This document shows positions 8,030-16,695 of a DNA stretch of 64,000 nt, piece by piece. The notes under the pieces are model-generated. The model saw only the letters and a list, made by a program, of their open reading frames with translations. It was not told the DNA's origin and ran no database searches. Source of the stretch: Hymenobacter psoromatis (GTDB lineage Bacteria; Bacteroidota; Bacteroidia; Cytophagales; Hymenobacteraceae). The stretch spans positions 2,232,001 to 2,296,000 of the forward strand of contig NZ_JAIFAG010000001.1 of NCBI RefSeq assembly GCF_020012125.1. The letters are read 5' to 3'. The first letter of the stretch is position 1. Each line of letters opens with the position of its first letter. The translations under genes were made by a program, and so were the position numbers.

Positions 8030-8344
8030 TCAGCCGGGGTAGCGAGATGGGTGAGTAGCGCCACGGCCGCGGCAGGGTCTTCTACGTTCAATGATGAGGC
8101 GGTTGTACTCCTCATCGGCCAATTCAACTACTATGGTGTTTTCATCGTGCCGCACGTCTATGCAAGAGGGCTTGCCATCGAGTGAGTTGGTCAACTAGAA
8201 CGTGCCGGCCTTCAGCAGGCCTGGCACGTGTGTGCCAGGTAGCCATAAGCCATTCGCGTGCGCGGCTTGCTGGTCGCGCCAGGCACTTTTGATGTGTTTG
8301 CGCGGGATGCGCAGCTCACTGCGTAAAGCCCAGAGCTTGGGCTT
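8030..8344 (-). pseudogene. Decayed 3' portion of a small PH-like conserved gene
   Basis: The minus strand from 8344 encodes KPKLWALRSELRIPRKHIKS, then a stretch ending KAGTF and an in-frame TAG. The same frame continues with IDVRHDENTIVVELADEEY and LIIE, then needs a one-base shift to read VEDPAAAVALLTHLATPA and stop. This resembles the C-terminal two thirds of a small Bacteroidota protein with a PH-like fold (an inference from pattern; the family name is not certain). There is at least one nonsense codon and one frameshift, and the 5' part is missing where the 8345-8428 repeat begins. Confidence 0.6.
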
Positions 8345-8428
8345 TTTATAGCAGTGTGGGGATAAAATTACGCTAAGCTTGGCCTTAGTTAAAAGCTTGC
8401 TCTAAAAGTTGCACTTAGGTTGACAAGT
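8345..8428. repeat. Left ~85-bp inverted repeat flanking the serine hydrolase
   Basis: Reads TTTATAGCAG at its outer edge, then an identical core GGGATAAAATTACGCTAAGC shared with the reverse complement of 10487-10572, then TTAAAAG and further similar sequence. Identity is roughly 75-80 per cent over about 85 bp by eye. It lies at the broken edge of the pseudogene. No transposase is present between the copies. Confidence 0.75.
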
Positions 8429-8539
8429 AGCAACGGAGCAGACGGACACAGGCAACCGATGCACCTAAGCCAGCATCTGGGGTAGCAAGACCAGGCGCGA
8501 AGCAAAGCACTTTGTTATTACGTATTGATTAACAGGATA

Positions 8540-10405
8540 ATGACTTATTTTCCAACCCAATACTTACCGTGTACTGCTTCCCGTTGGGCATGGATGTTGG
8601 GCCTGCCCTTCCTACTACTTGATGCGGGCCAGCCACTACGGGCGCAAACCTTCCCTTCCCGCGCCGAGCAAATCCGCCGGGTCGAAACGGGCTTGCTACC
8701 CAGCGTGCGCTTCGTGGGCGATTCTGTCTGGACGATGGCCGCACGCATGAAACATTACGGGGTTCCTGGCGTGAGTATTGCCGTCATATATGACTCAAAA
8801 GTTATCTGGGCGAAAGCTTACGGCGTTGTAGACCGCGCCAGTAAAGTATCTGTCACGACTCACACGCTGTTCCAGGCCGCCTCCATCAGCAAGGCGGTAA
8901 CTGCCTATGCGGCGCTGCGGCAAGTGGAACAGGGCCAATTGCACTTAGACGGCAATGTGAACGACGAGCTGCGCACCTGGCACTTGCCCGATAATGCGTT
9001 CACCCAAACCCAGAAAGTGACGCTGCGCCGCCTGCTCAGCCACACGGCGGGCGTCGGAGTAGACGGCTTTCCTGGGTATGCCGCCACCGCGCCCATCCCT
9101 ACCTTACGCCAGATTCTGGAGGGGGAAGCCCCGGCCAATACGGGGCCGGTACGCGTCGAGCAAGTACCCGGCACCGGCTTTCGCTACTCGGGCGGTGGGT
9201 ATTGCATTGCGCAACAGCTGATGCTTGATGCAGCGAGCACCACCGACTTTGCGGTCCTGATGCAGCAACTCGTACTAGGCCCGCTGGGCATGAAAGCCAG
9301 TACGTATGCCCAGCCCCTGCCTGCCACCTGGCAGCCCCTGGCCGCCACGGGCTACGGCCTCGATGGCGCGGCCGTAGCGGGCCGCTGGCATACCTACCCC
9401 GAAATGAGCCCGGCGGGCCTGTGGACCACGGCCGCCGACCTGGCCCGGTTCCCGATAGAGGTGCAGCGCACCCTACAGGGCAAAAGCCACCGGGTGCTCT
9501 CGCCCGCGATGGCCGCCACCTGGCTTACGCCCGTGCTAACGGACTACGCCGCCCCTGGCCCCTTCGTGCGCCAGTACGGAGACCAAAAACAGGACATCTA
9601 TTTTGAGCACAGCGGCTGGAACGAAGGCTTTTCGAGCCAGTTCGTGGCCCACCGCGACAAAGGCTACGGCGTGGTCGTGCTTACCAACGCCAACCAACCC
9701 TTGTTTGTCAACGAAGTCATCCGAGCCGTAGCCGAAACCTACCAGTGGGCCAATTACAGCTCTCCCCGCTACCAGCGCCAGCCGCTGACCGCTGCCGACA
9801 CGGTACCGCTAAACGGCCGCTATCGGGCGGGGCCCCTGGAGGCGCTGCAAGTGGTGGGGCATGGAGCGCACCTCTTTTTAAAAGAGGTGGCCGAAGACCC
9901 AGTGGAGCTGTTCAAAGTAGCGGACCAGACATTTATGCGCCTCGGTTGGGATGCGCCCGTGCAGCTAGTAGTGAACCCGGCCGATGCTACTCCCCACTTA
10001 GTCATACAGCTTCCACACACCCCACCGCGCTACGAGCATGCCCGGCTGGCTCCGGGCGAACAAGTGCCGTTCGACTGGCTCATCCGGGGCTCGTTCGAGC
10101 AAGCCGTGTCGGCCTACCAACAAGTCAAAACCAGCAATCCTGCGGAAGCCGCTCTACAGGAAGGGCACCTCAACCAAGTCGGCTACCAACTGCTGAAGGA
10201 AACCCAAATGGCTCAGGCCCTGCGCGTATTCACCCTAACTACCTTGCTTTATCCGCAGAGCGGCAATGCCTTCGACAGCTTGGCCGAAGCCTACCTGCAC
10301 AGCGGTAACAAGGAGCAGGCCCGCGCCAACTATGCGCGCTCGTTGGCCCTAGCCCCCCAGAACAGTAACGCCACTAAAATGCTACTGGAATTATCGAAAA
10401 AGTAG
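8540..10405 (+). CDS. Serine hydrolase (beta-lactamase/PBP4-like fold) with TPR-like tail
   Basis: A 621-residue secreted protein with a signal segment (MLGLPFLLLDAGQPLRAQ) after an N-terminal extension. The class C/EstB-like domain has Ser115-x-x-Lys118 in AASISKAV, Tyr216 in FRYSGGGY in place of canonical YxN, and His357 in HSGWNEGFS. The C-terminal ~170 residues include helical repeats (ALRVFTLTTLLYPQSGNAFD, EQARANYARSLALAPQN) typical of TPRs. Likely a D-aminopeptidase/esterase-type hydrolase acting on cell wall or small esters; antibiotic hydrolysis is not implied. ATG 8540 is preferred to TTG 8525. It sits alone between two long inverted repeats, suggesting acquisition. Confidence 0.85.
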   Translation: MTYFPTQYLPCTASRWAWMLGLPFLLLDAGQPLRAQTFPSRAEQIRRVETGLLPSVRFVGDSVWTMAARMKHYGVPGVSIAVIYDSKVIWAKAYGVVDRASKVSVTTHTLFQAASISKAVTAYAALRQVEQGQLHLDGNVNDELRTWHLPDNAFTQTQKVTLRRLLSHTAGVGVDGFPGYAATAPIPTLRQILEGEAPANTGPVRVEQVPGTGFRYSGGGYCIAQQLMLDAASTTDFAVLMQQLVLGPLGMKASTYAQPLPATWQPLAATGYGLDGAAVAGRWHTYPEMSPAGLWTTAADLARFPIEVQRTLQGKSHRVLSPAMAATWLTPVLTDYAAPGPFVRQYGDQKQDIYFEHSGWNEGFSSQFVAHRDKGYGVVVLTNANQPLFVNEVIRAVAETYQWANYSSPRYQRQPLTAADTVPLNGRYRAGPLEALQVVGHGAHLFLKEVAEDPVELFKVADQTFMRLGWDAPVQLVVNPADATPHLVIQLPHTPPRYEHARLAPGEQVPFDWLIRGSFEQAVSAYQQVKTSNPAEAALQEGHLNQVGYQLLKETQMAQALRVFTLTTLLYPQSGNAFDSLAEAYLHSGNKEQARANYARSLALAPQNSNATKMLLELSKK

Positions 10406-10486
10406 CGCTGGCCAACCCAACGCACTTGGAATAATTTCGCTGCGCGTACTATATTTTTCATTTCCTGAGTTTCTTCCTACCTAACA

Positions 10487-10572
10487 GATTATCAAACTAA
10501 GCGCGACTTTTGGGGCAAACTTTTAACCAAGGTCAAGCTTAGCGTAATTTTATCCCCCCGCTGCTATAAGAA
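10487..10572. repeat. Right ~85-bp inverted repeat flanking the serine hydrolase
   Basis: Reverse complement of the 8345-8428 element, with the identical block GGGATAAAATTACGCTAAGC and the same outer TTATAGCAG. It begins 82 bases after the hydrolase stop. The rest of 10406-10695 is AT-richer non-coding sequence in which nothing else was recognised. Confidence 0.75.
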
Positions 10573-10695
10573 GGCCAGCTGGTGCCAGGCATTCATGCTA
10601 AACAGCATCGTATCGCCTTACTGTTCAATGTTAACCATAAAAAGAAGGGTGAAAGCCAGTAACAATAGTAATAGCAGGGTTTATCGTTATTTAGG

Positions 10696-11742
10696 CTATA
10701 GCATTACACTAGCCAGCATCCTGGGTCCCAGCATCAGCCACAGATTCAGCCGCACCACGTCGCCCATTGAGTCGCAGTGGTCGAATTTATGGGTGCGGTG
10801 GTAGCGGTTGAGGGCGGTTTTCAACTCGTCCACTTTCTCGGCGGGGGCCAGTAGCTGGCGGCGCATCACGTCGAGCAGGGCTTTGAGGCGGTGGCGCTCG
10901 GCGCGGGCGCGGCGGGCCATCAGGGTGCGCTCCTCGGCCTGGTACTGGCGCAGGGTGGAGGCTTTGAGCAGGCGGGCGCAGAGCGCCACCACGGGCTGAT
11001 TATCCGGGAACGACTGCGGCAGGTACATGGCGCGGCGGCCCTCGTAGCTCTGCTGGTCGAAGTCGATAGCCCGCACCCGGTACTGCTCATCCTCGAAGTC
11101 GGGCGTCACGTCAACGACGTAGTTATAGGCCCGCATATCGCCCAGCAGCCGGGCAAAGCAGCGCTCATTGAACTTCACGAACTCCTTGGCGATGCGCACC
11201 TGGTTGAGGTGCGGCTGGTTGAGCCGCAGCCGGATAAAGTCATCGCCCGGAATGCCGGCAATGTGCTCCTCAATGAGCGTATTACCAGTATCCACCAGGA
11301 AGTTCATGGAGTTGGGCGACAGCAGATGCTCTAATTCCAAGCCATACAGGCGCGAGGCATCGGCCTGCTTCACGTAGAAGTAGTCGTAGTTATCGTTGAG
11401 CTGATTGAGGATGCGCACCCGAAACGGATGCGAGTTGCCAAAGCGGCAGTAGTCGATGCGGTCGGCCAGCAGGTCGTCGGCAAAGCTGAGGTCGCCGGCC
11501 GTTTTGAGCAGCGCATACACCTGCACCAGGCCCTGGCTCAGCTCGTGCATGTGCTGCGGCTCGTAGAACACGGTTTGCCACAGCGTGTCCTTACCCGCCC
11601 GGTCGAGCAGCGCAAACGAGTTGCTAAAACGCAGTAAATCGGCGTAGCTTACCGGCAGCGGGGCCTCGCGGTCGTAGTCGCGCAGGTACTGGCGTAGCGC
11701 CGGCGTGAGCGGGTAGCTCGGCTTTTTGCGGGAAATATCCAC
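10696..11742 (-). CDS. Conserved hypothetical protein (possible kinase-like fold)
   Basis: A 348-residue soluble protein, not confidently recognised. It has no signal peptide. It contains an acidic and aromatic first half (SYADLLRFSNSFALLDRAGK), a central FLVDTGNTLIEEHIAGIPGD, then RAYNYVVDVTPDFEDEQYRV and RAIDFDQQSYEGRR. The spacing of VVDV and a later AIDFD could suggest a divergent protein or small-molecule kinase lobe, but this is speculation. The C-terminal 110 residues are a basic helical segment (EERTLMARRARAERHRLKAL). It is separated from the downstream patch by the right inverted repeat. Confidence 0.65.
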   Translation of the reverse strand: MDISRKKPSYPLTPALRQYLRDYDREAPLPVSYADLLRFSNSFALLDRAGKDTLWQTVFYEPQHMHELSQGLVQVYALLKTAGDLSFADDLLADRIDYCRFGNSHPFRVRILNQLNDNYDYFYVKQADASRLYGLELEHLLSPNSMNFLVDTGNTLIEEHIAGIPGDDFIRLRLNQPHLNQVRIAKEFVKFNERCFARLLGDMRAYNYVVDVTPDFEDEQYRVRAIDFDQQSYEGRRAMYLPQSFPDNQPVVALCARLLKASTLRQYQAEERTLMARRARAERHRLKALLDVMRRQLLAPAEKVDELKTALNRYHRTHKFDHCDSMGDVVRLNLWLMLGPRMLASVML

Positions 11743-11830
11743 TTATCAGTTATCAATCATCAGTTATCATTTACCTGTAAGCAACCATCACACGTTTTCT
11801 GATAATTTGTGATTGATAAATGATAATTGA
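11743..11830. repeat. AT-rich imperfect palindrome
   Basis: TTATCAGTTATCAATCATC-type sequence on the left is answered by its imperfect complement (ATTTGTGATTGATAAATG) on the right. It is far more AT-rich than the surrounding genes. It fills the gap between ACBP and the 348-residue gene, both on the minus strand. Confidence 0.7.
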
Positions 11831-11833
11831 AAA

Positions 11834-12088
11834 TCATCCCACCAGCTCCGTTACCAGCTCCACGTATTGCTGGCGGGCGGCGTCTTTGCTGAGGCCGGCG
11901 AGCTGGTACCAGGCATCGTGCTTGGCGATGGCTTTGAAGTCGAAGCCGCCGGGGCGCGGGCCGGTGGAGTCGCCTTCCGTGGCCTGCTTGTAGAGGGCGT
12001 AAAGCTGAAGCAGCACCGTATTGCTGGGCTTAGCGGGCAACTGCTGGGCGCGCTGGGCGGCGATTTCAAAATCCTGCTGGGTGGTCAT
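11834..12088 (-). CDS. Acyl-CoA-binding protein (ACBP)
   Basis: An 84-residue four-helix protein matching the ACBP family over its full length: MTTQQDFEIAAQRAQQLPAK, then NTVLLQLYALYKQATEGDS (the conserved YALYKQAT-GD motif), then GFDFKAIAKHDAWYQLAGLS (conserved K-x-x-AW). It binds long-chain acyl-CoA esters in the cytosol. The start at 12088 agrees with family length. The neighbouring sterol desaturase-type gene on the same strand fits a lipid-metabolism context, though a palindrome separates them. Confidence 0.92.
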   Translation of the reverse strand: MTTQQDFEIAAQRAQQLPAKPSNTVLLQLYALYKQATEGDSTGPRPGGFDFKAIAKHDAWYQLAGLSKDAARQQYVELVTELVG

Positions 12089-12094
12089 GGAGGT

Positions 12095-12144
12095 AATGGG
12101 TAGTAGGTAATGGGGACAAAGAACGTCATTACCTACTACCCATT
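12095..12144. repeat. Perfect 18-bp palindrome
   Basis: 12095-12112 is exactly complementary to 12127-12144, with a 14-nt loop. The right arm reaches the last base of the sterol desaturase stop codon. The arms read AATGGGTAGTAGGTAATG, unrelated to families A and B. Confidence 0.85.
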
Positions 12145-13013
12145 CAATAGGCCAGCTCGGTGAGCGGACTAGCGGGCGCGGGGCGGGTAGGCACCGAACC
12201 ATCGGGGCAGGCCCAGGGCTCTGGCGGGGCCAGGGGAAGAGCCAGCAGGTCGGCAGGGGTTTGGGCGGCAGGATTAGGGTAGGCGGGTACGCCGATGGTT
12301 AAGGCGCTCTGCGGCACGTTCAGGCGGAGAGTACGGTGCAGGTAATCCCAGATGCTGAGTACGATACCGAAGTTGCTATCCGTTTCGCGGCGCACCACCG
12401 AGTGGTGAATACCGTGGGCGCGGGGTGTGATGAGCAGCCGCGCCAGGGGCCTTTCCACGGCCAGCGGCAACCGCCAGTTACTGTGCTGAAAGGCCGTGCA
12501 GGCTTCAAAAACCACTTCGTAGCCCAGCACCACGGCCGGGCGCACGCCCGCCAGCGCCGGCAGCGCTGCCCGGTAGGGCACGCTGGCCAGCATCTCGCCA
12601 AAGTGAAAGCGCCAGGCCGTGGTAATATCCATATCGAGGTCGGAGTGATGCACCCGGTGCAGCCGCCACAGCAGCGGCGCGTGCAACAGCCGGTGCCAGG
12701 TGTAGGCCAGGTAATCGAGCAGCAGCACCTCGGCCGCCAGGCGCAGGGGAGGGGGTAGGCGCGCCAGCAGCCGGTAGCGCGGGGCCACGGCGCTAGCCAG
12801 ATGCACCATCGCGGGCAGCAGCGTGCCGCGCATGGCGGGCAGCGAGGGCGCGGCCAGCACCAGGTTGCGGGCCCAGCGCTCGGGGCGCGGGCGGGTGCGG
12901 CGGCGCAGCGGGGCGCGGGCTTCGAGTAGCAGCAGGGCCAGCGCCAGCGCCCCCAGCGCGGGGGCCGCCCAAAGGTCGAAGCGCTTAAGTAGCTTGGCGG
13001 GGGGGGCAGGCAT
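12144..13013 (-). CDS. Sterol desaturase / fatty acid hydroxylase family protein
   Basis: A 289-residue membrane protein of the di-iron hydroxylase superfamily. Histidine clusters typical of the family are His107/His111 (HRLLH), His119/His122/His123 (HRVHH), His177, and His200/His203/His204 (HGIHH). Hydrophobic helices occur at about residues 15-32 and 90-105. It probably hydroxylates or desaturates a lipid using O2 and a di-iron centre; the substrate is unknown (carotenoids and fatty acids are usual in pigmented Bacteroidota). Upstream of ACBP on the same strand. Confidence 0.88.
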   Translation of the reverse strand: MPAPPAKLLKRFDLWAAPALGALALALLLLEARAPLRRRTRPRPERWARNLVLAAPSLPAMRGTLLPAMVHLASAVAPRYRLLARLPPPLRLAAEVLLLDYLAYTWHRLLHAPLLWRLHRVHHSDLDMDITTAWRFHFGEMLASVPYRAALPALAGVRPAVVLGYEVVFEACTAFQHSNWRLPLAVERPLARLLITPRAHGIHHSVVRRETDSNFGIVLSIWDYLHRTLRLNVPQSALTIGVPAYPNPAAQTPADLLALPLAPPEPWACPDGSVPTRPAPASPLTELAY

Positions 13014-13127
13014 GGGTAGGAGAATTACTGACTGGTGAAACAGCCGACGGGCCGTAGGGTTGGGGCGAGCCGGCGTGGCGCGTAGCTTGCGCCTGATTTT
13101 TTAGCTCCCACCCTACCCCCCTTTTTC

Positions 13128-14432
13128 ATGTGCACCGCTACCCGCTCGCTATTGCTACTTGCTGCCTTGGGCCTCGCCGGCCCGGCCGCCTTTGCCCAAA
13201 AAACCTTGCTGCACTGCGGCCGCTTGCTCGATGTGCGCGCCGGCCGCGTGCTCACTCAGCAAACTATTGTGGTGGAGGGTGGTCGCATCACGGCCGTGCA
13301 GAGCGGCTACGCCACGGCTGGTGGGCCGCAGGACCAGGTGATTAACCTCGAAAACCAGACCGTGCTGCCCGGCCTCATCGACTGCCACGTGCACCTGGAA
13401 TCCACGCCGAGCCGCAATAGCTTTCGGGAACAATTTACCCTTAACCCCGCCGACGTAGCCTATCGCGCCCAGGCCAACGCCCTGACGACGCTGCGGGCCG
13501 GCTTCACCACGGTACGCGACTGCGGGGGCTCGGGCGTGAACACGGCCCTGCGCAAGGCCGTAGCCCAGGGCCTGGCGCCGGGGCCGCGCATCTACTCGGC
13601 GGGCACGGCTATTTCGAGCACCGGCGGGCACATGGACCCCACCGACGGCCTCAGCGATTACATGATGGAGAAGCTCAACCCCGGCCCCGCCGAGGGGGTA
13701 GCCAACGGCCCCGACCAGTGCCGCCAGGCCGTGCGCGAGCAGTTTCGGCGCGGCGTAGACCTCATCAAAATCGCCAGCACCGGCGGCGTGCTCGACCTGA
13801 GCAAGGATGGTAGTGGCGCACAGTATTCGGAGGAAGAAATCCGGGCCATCGTGCAAACGGCTCGCGACCTGGGCCTGCCCGTGGCCTGCCACGCCCACGG
13901 CGCGGAGGGCATCAAGCGGGCCGTGCGGGCGGGCGTCACCAGCATCGAGCACGGCTCGCTGATGGATGCCGAAGCCATGCAGCTGATGGTCAAAAACCGC
14001 ACTTGGTACGTGCCCACCATCATCGCCGGCAAATCGGTAGCCGATACCACGCGGCGGCACCCCGACTACTTTCCGCCCGTTATCGCGGCCAAGGCCCTCA
14101 GCATCGGCTCGCAGATACAGGCCACCTTTGGGCGGGCCATCAAGCAGCACGTGCGGGTGGCGTTCGGTACCGACGCGGGCGTGTATCGCCACGGCCAGAA
14201 CGCGCTGGAATTCGGCTACATGACTGAGGCCGGCATGAGCCCGCTTGATGCCATCCGCACCGCCACCCTCAACGCCGCCGAGCTCCTCGGCGACCCCCAG
14301 AACCTGGGCGCTCTCGAAGCCGGCAAGTACGCAGACATCGTGGCCGTGGAGGGCGACCCTTTACAGGATATTTCCACGCTGATGCGGCCAAAATTCGTGA
14401 TGAAAGAAGGTAAGGTGTACGTGGGCCAGTAG
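13128..14432 (+). CDS. Secreted metal-dependent amidohydrolase
   Basis: A 434-residue protein with a signal peptide (LLLLAALGLAGPAAFAQ) and the imidazolonepropionase/Xaa-Pro dipeptidase-like amidohydrolase fold. Metal ligands: His87 and His89 (GLIDCHVHLE), likely carboxylated Lys in DLIKIASTGG, His255/His257 (CHAHGAEG), His275 (SIEHGS) and Asp349 (FGTDAG). It ends with the beta-sandwich return AGKYADIVAVEGDPL. It should cleave a cyclic amide or dipeptide in the periplasm; the substrate is not predictable. Divergent from the sterol desaturase gene. Confidence 0.9.
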   Translation: MCTATRSLLLLAALGLAGPAAFAQKTLLHCGRLLDVRAGRVLTQQTIVVEGGRITAVQSGYATAGGPQDQVINLENQTVLPGLIDCHVHLESTPSRNSFREQFTLNPADVAYRAQANALTTLRAGFTTVRDCGGSGVNTALRKAVAQGLAPGPRIYSAGTAISSTGGHMDPTDGLSDYMMEKLNPGPAEGVANGPDQCRQAVREQFRRGVDLIKIASTGGVLDLSKDGSGAQYSEEEIRAIVQTARDLGLPVACHAHGAEGIKRAVRAGVTSIEHGSLMDAEAMQLMVKNRTWYVPTIIAGKSVADTTRRHPDYFPPVIAAKALSIGSQIQATFGRAIKQHVRVAFGTDAGVYRHGQNALEFGYMTEAGMSPLDAIRTATLNAAELLGDPQNLGALEAGKYADIVAVEGDPLQDISTLMRPKFVMKEGKVYVGQ

Positions 14433-14530
14433 CACGAACTTTTCAGTTCGTGCGCGAGCGCAGCGAGCAGGCGGAACCGGGCGGCGCGCGCAACCATGCT
14501 CGCTGTGCTCGCACACGAAGTGGAGACTTC
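14432..14530. repeat. Hairpin and quasi-palindrome between convergent genes
   Basis: A 9-bp hairpin GCACGAACT/AGTTCGTGC with a 4-nt loop is followed by GAGCGCAGCGAGCA and, about 40 bases on, its near complement TGCTCGCTGTGCTCGC. It lies between the convergent amidohydrolase and cyclophilin genes and carries family B-like words. Confidence 0.6.
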
Positions 14531-14533
14531 GCG

Positions 14534-15262
14534 CTACTTCACTACTTCCACCTTCATCCCTACGTCCTCAATCGGCCATTTATCCTGCGGGTCTACTTTC
14601 ACGTGGGAGATTTTATCTACTACGTCCTGGCCCTCGATAACTTCGCCAAACACCGTGTATTTGCCATCGAGCGAGGGCACGCCGCCCTGGGTGGCGTAGG
14701 CCCGCACCTGGGCCGGGGTGAGGGGCCGGCCGGCGGCGGCGCGGCTCTGGTAGGGCGTCAGCTTTTCGCCCACCACGAAGTAAAAATCGGTGTTGGACGA
14801 TAGGTGGCCGGGGTTTTGCTCGTCGTCGTAGCGGGCCATGCCCAGCGCGCCCTTCACGTGGAAGTGGTTGGGCCGGATTTCGGGGGGTAGGCGGTAGCGA
14901 TGCAAGCGGATGGTGCGCGGCCCGCTCGTCTGGCCACCCTGCACGGCAAAGCCCTTCACGACGCGATTAAACACCGTTTCATCAAATACCCCGCGCCGGG
15001 TCAGCAGCAGAAAATTGGCCTTGTGAATGGGCGTATCCTCAAACAAGCGCACCCGGATAGTACCCAGCCGAGTCTTAAATAACACTTCCGAGCCGGGGTG
15101 CGCGCGGCCGTAGGCCAGTAGCGCGGCCGGCGCGGCGCTGTCGGTGAGAGCCGCAATGTCGGGCCCCGGCGGCTTGGGCCTGGGCGGGGGGGTAGTGGCG
15201 GCGGGCTGGTCGGCGGGGCCGCAGCCAGCCAGCAGCAGCAGGGCGAAAGGGCAGTACTTCAT
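14534..15262 (-). CDS. Cyclophilin-type peptidyl-prolyl isomerase lipoprotein
   Basis: A 242-residue lipoprotein with lipobox LLAGC at Cys14 after MKYCPFALLL. The cyclophilin domain starts near residue 65 with FKTRLGTIRVRLFEDTP and continues FDETVFNRVVKGFAVQGG (the conserved F-x-R-x-x-x-x-F-x-x-Q-G-G core), GALGMAR, and SSNTDFYFVVGE. It should catalyse proline cis-trans isomerisation in the cell envelope to help outer-membrane or periplasmic protein folding. ATG 15262 begins the lipoprotein signal; an upstream start five codons earlier is unlikely. Confidence 0.9.
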   Translation of the reverse strand: MKYCPFALLLLAGCGPADQPAATTPPPRPKPPGPDIAALTDSAAPAALLAYGRAHPGSEVLFKTRLGTIRVRLFEDTPIHKANFLLLTRRGVFDETVFNRVVKGFAVQGGQTSGPRTIRLHRYRLPPEIRPNHFHVKGALGMARYDDEQNPGHLSSNTDFYFVVGEKLTPYQSRAAAGRPLTPAQVRAYATQGGVPSLDGKYTVFGEVIEGQDVVDKISHVKVDPQDKWPIEDVGMKVEVVK

Positions 15263-15292
15263 GCGGTAAATAGGCAATGGGTAATGAGTACT

Positions 15293-15406
15293 AAAAGAAC
15301 GTCATGCTGAACGCAGGGAAGCATCTCAACCGCGCAACTAACTTCTGATGCCAGAGATTACTTACGCGGCAGCGATGCTTACCTGCGTTCAGCATGACGT
15401 TCTTTT
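15293..15406. repeat. Family A palindrome (imperfect)
   Basis: Outer arms AAAGAACGTCATGCTGAACG pair exactly, with two or three mismatches further in (GGGAAGCATCTC against AGCGATGCTTACC). It lies between the cyclophilin gene start and the 3' end of the next minus-strand gene. Confidence 0.85.
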
Positions 15407-15421
15407 TCTTCTTCCTCTCCC

Positions 15422-16552
15422 CTACTTTTTTATTTTTACTTTAACCTTCACCTCGGCCGGGGCGGCGGGGGTAGGGGCGGCGGGCTCGGGCGGGGGCGGC
15501 GGAGCGGCCTCTCCGTCGGCAGCTTTTATTTCATCGGGGTCAATAATTTTCTTCTCTTTTTGCTGAGCCAGCAGGAGCTTGCCGGTGGCCAGGGTATTGG
15601 CCCGCCAAGCTTGGAGCTGGGTAGCAAGCCGCTCCTTTTCCTCCTTGCTGGGCTTGGGTGGGGCCATCAGCTGGCTGAGGTCGGGGCGACCGGCTTCCTG
15701 CCAGGCAGTGAGCCACATGGAGGCCACCATCGGCGACGCCCCCTTGAGGCGGAAAGCTACCATGCCCCCTACCTCCTGCTCGTAGGCATCGGCGAAGGCA
15801 TCGGAGTAGCGGCGCTGCGTTTTGCCGAAGCGATGCGCGAAGGTGTATTTAGTCGCGGGTGTGAAATTCTTGGCCACCTTACTTTCGAGGTCGAAGGTGG
15901 AAGCCAGGAAGCCGTAGCTGTTCTGCACCACCGTCCAGATGCTGGCCAGCGGGTCTTTTAGTACCTTACCTTCGTCGCCATTGAGTTTATAGACATCGAG
16001 AAAGCGCTCGGGCAGCTGGCTTTCCCAGAGGGCGTGCAGGCCGGTCTGACCCGTAAGCTGGCCGTCGTAGTTCACAGTGGTGTGCAGCGGCACGAAGGCA
16101 TCGGCGGTGTAGTGGCTCAGCTCGGCCGAGTACTTGACGATGGCCAGCGTGTCGCGCTGCTGAAAAGCGGCTACCAGCTTCTGCTTGGCATCAAGCACGG
16201 CCCAGGGCACGGTGCCGTATTTCTTCAGCGTATCGGCCGAAAACTTGGTGGCCGCCGCCTCATAGTCCCGCGGCACCCTGGCGAAGGGGTTGTCCTCGCC
16301 GTAGTGGTCCATGTCGATGAAATGCCGGGGGCCCTCATCGGGGTCCTTGCCGCGGCGCTCGTCGGGAGCAGTGCTCAGGCGCACCAGCTCGGCCATGTGC
16401 CGAAAGTAAAACGCCTGCATACTCGCTGGCAGCTCATACACGGCCACCTGCGTGATAACGCGGTGCCCCAAAAAGCCCCAGGCCCGCGCGGCGGGCGCGG
16501 CCGGCCCCAGCAGCACGGCGGCCAGGCCCAGGGTGAGGAATAGTTTTTTCAT
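15422..16552 (-). CDS. Zinc-dependent phospholipase C-like (S1/P1 fold) secreted protein
   Basis: A 376-residue secreted protein. After the signal peptide (MKKLFLTLGLAAVLLGPAAP, cleavage near ARA) the mature protein begins with Trp at WGFLGHRVITQVAVY, as in zinc phospholipase C and S1/P1 nucleases, where the N-terminal Trp and following His bind zinc. HFIDMDHYGED, SAELSHYTADAFVPLHTT and GLHALWESQLPERF supply further His/Asp ligands. The C-terminal 40 residues are a charged, Pro-rich tail ending KVKVKIKK. Likely a zinc hydrolase of phospholipids or nucleic acids; fold is confident, substrate is not. Confidence 0.82.
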   Translation of the reverse strand: MKKLFLTLGLAAVLLGPAAPAARAWGFLGHRVITQVAVYELPASMQAFYFRHMAELVRLSTAPDERRGKDPDEGPRHFIDMDHYGEDNPFARVPRDYEAAATKFSADTLKKYGTVPWAVLDAKQKLVAAFQQRDTLAIVKYSAELSHYTADAFVPLHTTVNYDGQLTGQTGLHALWESQLPERFLDVYKLNGDEGKVLKDPLASIWTVVQNSYGFLASTFDLESKVAKNFTPATKYTFAHRFGKTQRRYSDAFADAYEQEVGGMVAFRLKGASPMVASMWLTAWQEAGRPDLSQLMAPPKPSKEEKERLATQLQAWRANTLATGKLLLAQQKEKKIIDPDEIKAADGEAAPPPPPEPAAPTPAAPAEVKVKVKIKK

Positions 16553-16695
16553 ATCACGTAAAGAAATAAGTCGGCCCGGCTCCTACTCGGGGCCAAGGGA
16601 GTCGAAGGTCGGGCCGGGCGCGCATATATCGTGCCGGGGGCCGGGGGCGGTCTGCAGTCGGTCCGCTATATTCTTTTCTCGTTTGCTCCCTATCT

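Noticed and set aside
8540..10405. Antibiotic-resistance beta-lactamase
   Set aside because: The SxxK domain is of the broad serine hydrolase/PBP4-like type with a TPR-like tail and lacks features that would point to antibiotic hydrolysis.
8345..10572. Complete insertion sequence
   Set aside because: Inverted repeats are present but no transposase is encoded between them and no target duplication was identified.
10595..10804. Small plus-strand open frame of 69 codons
   Set aside because: Overlaps the end of the minus-strand 348-residue gene and intergenic DNA; Ser-rich without any protein pattern.
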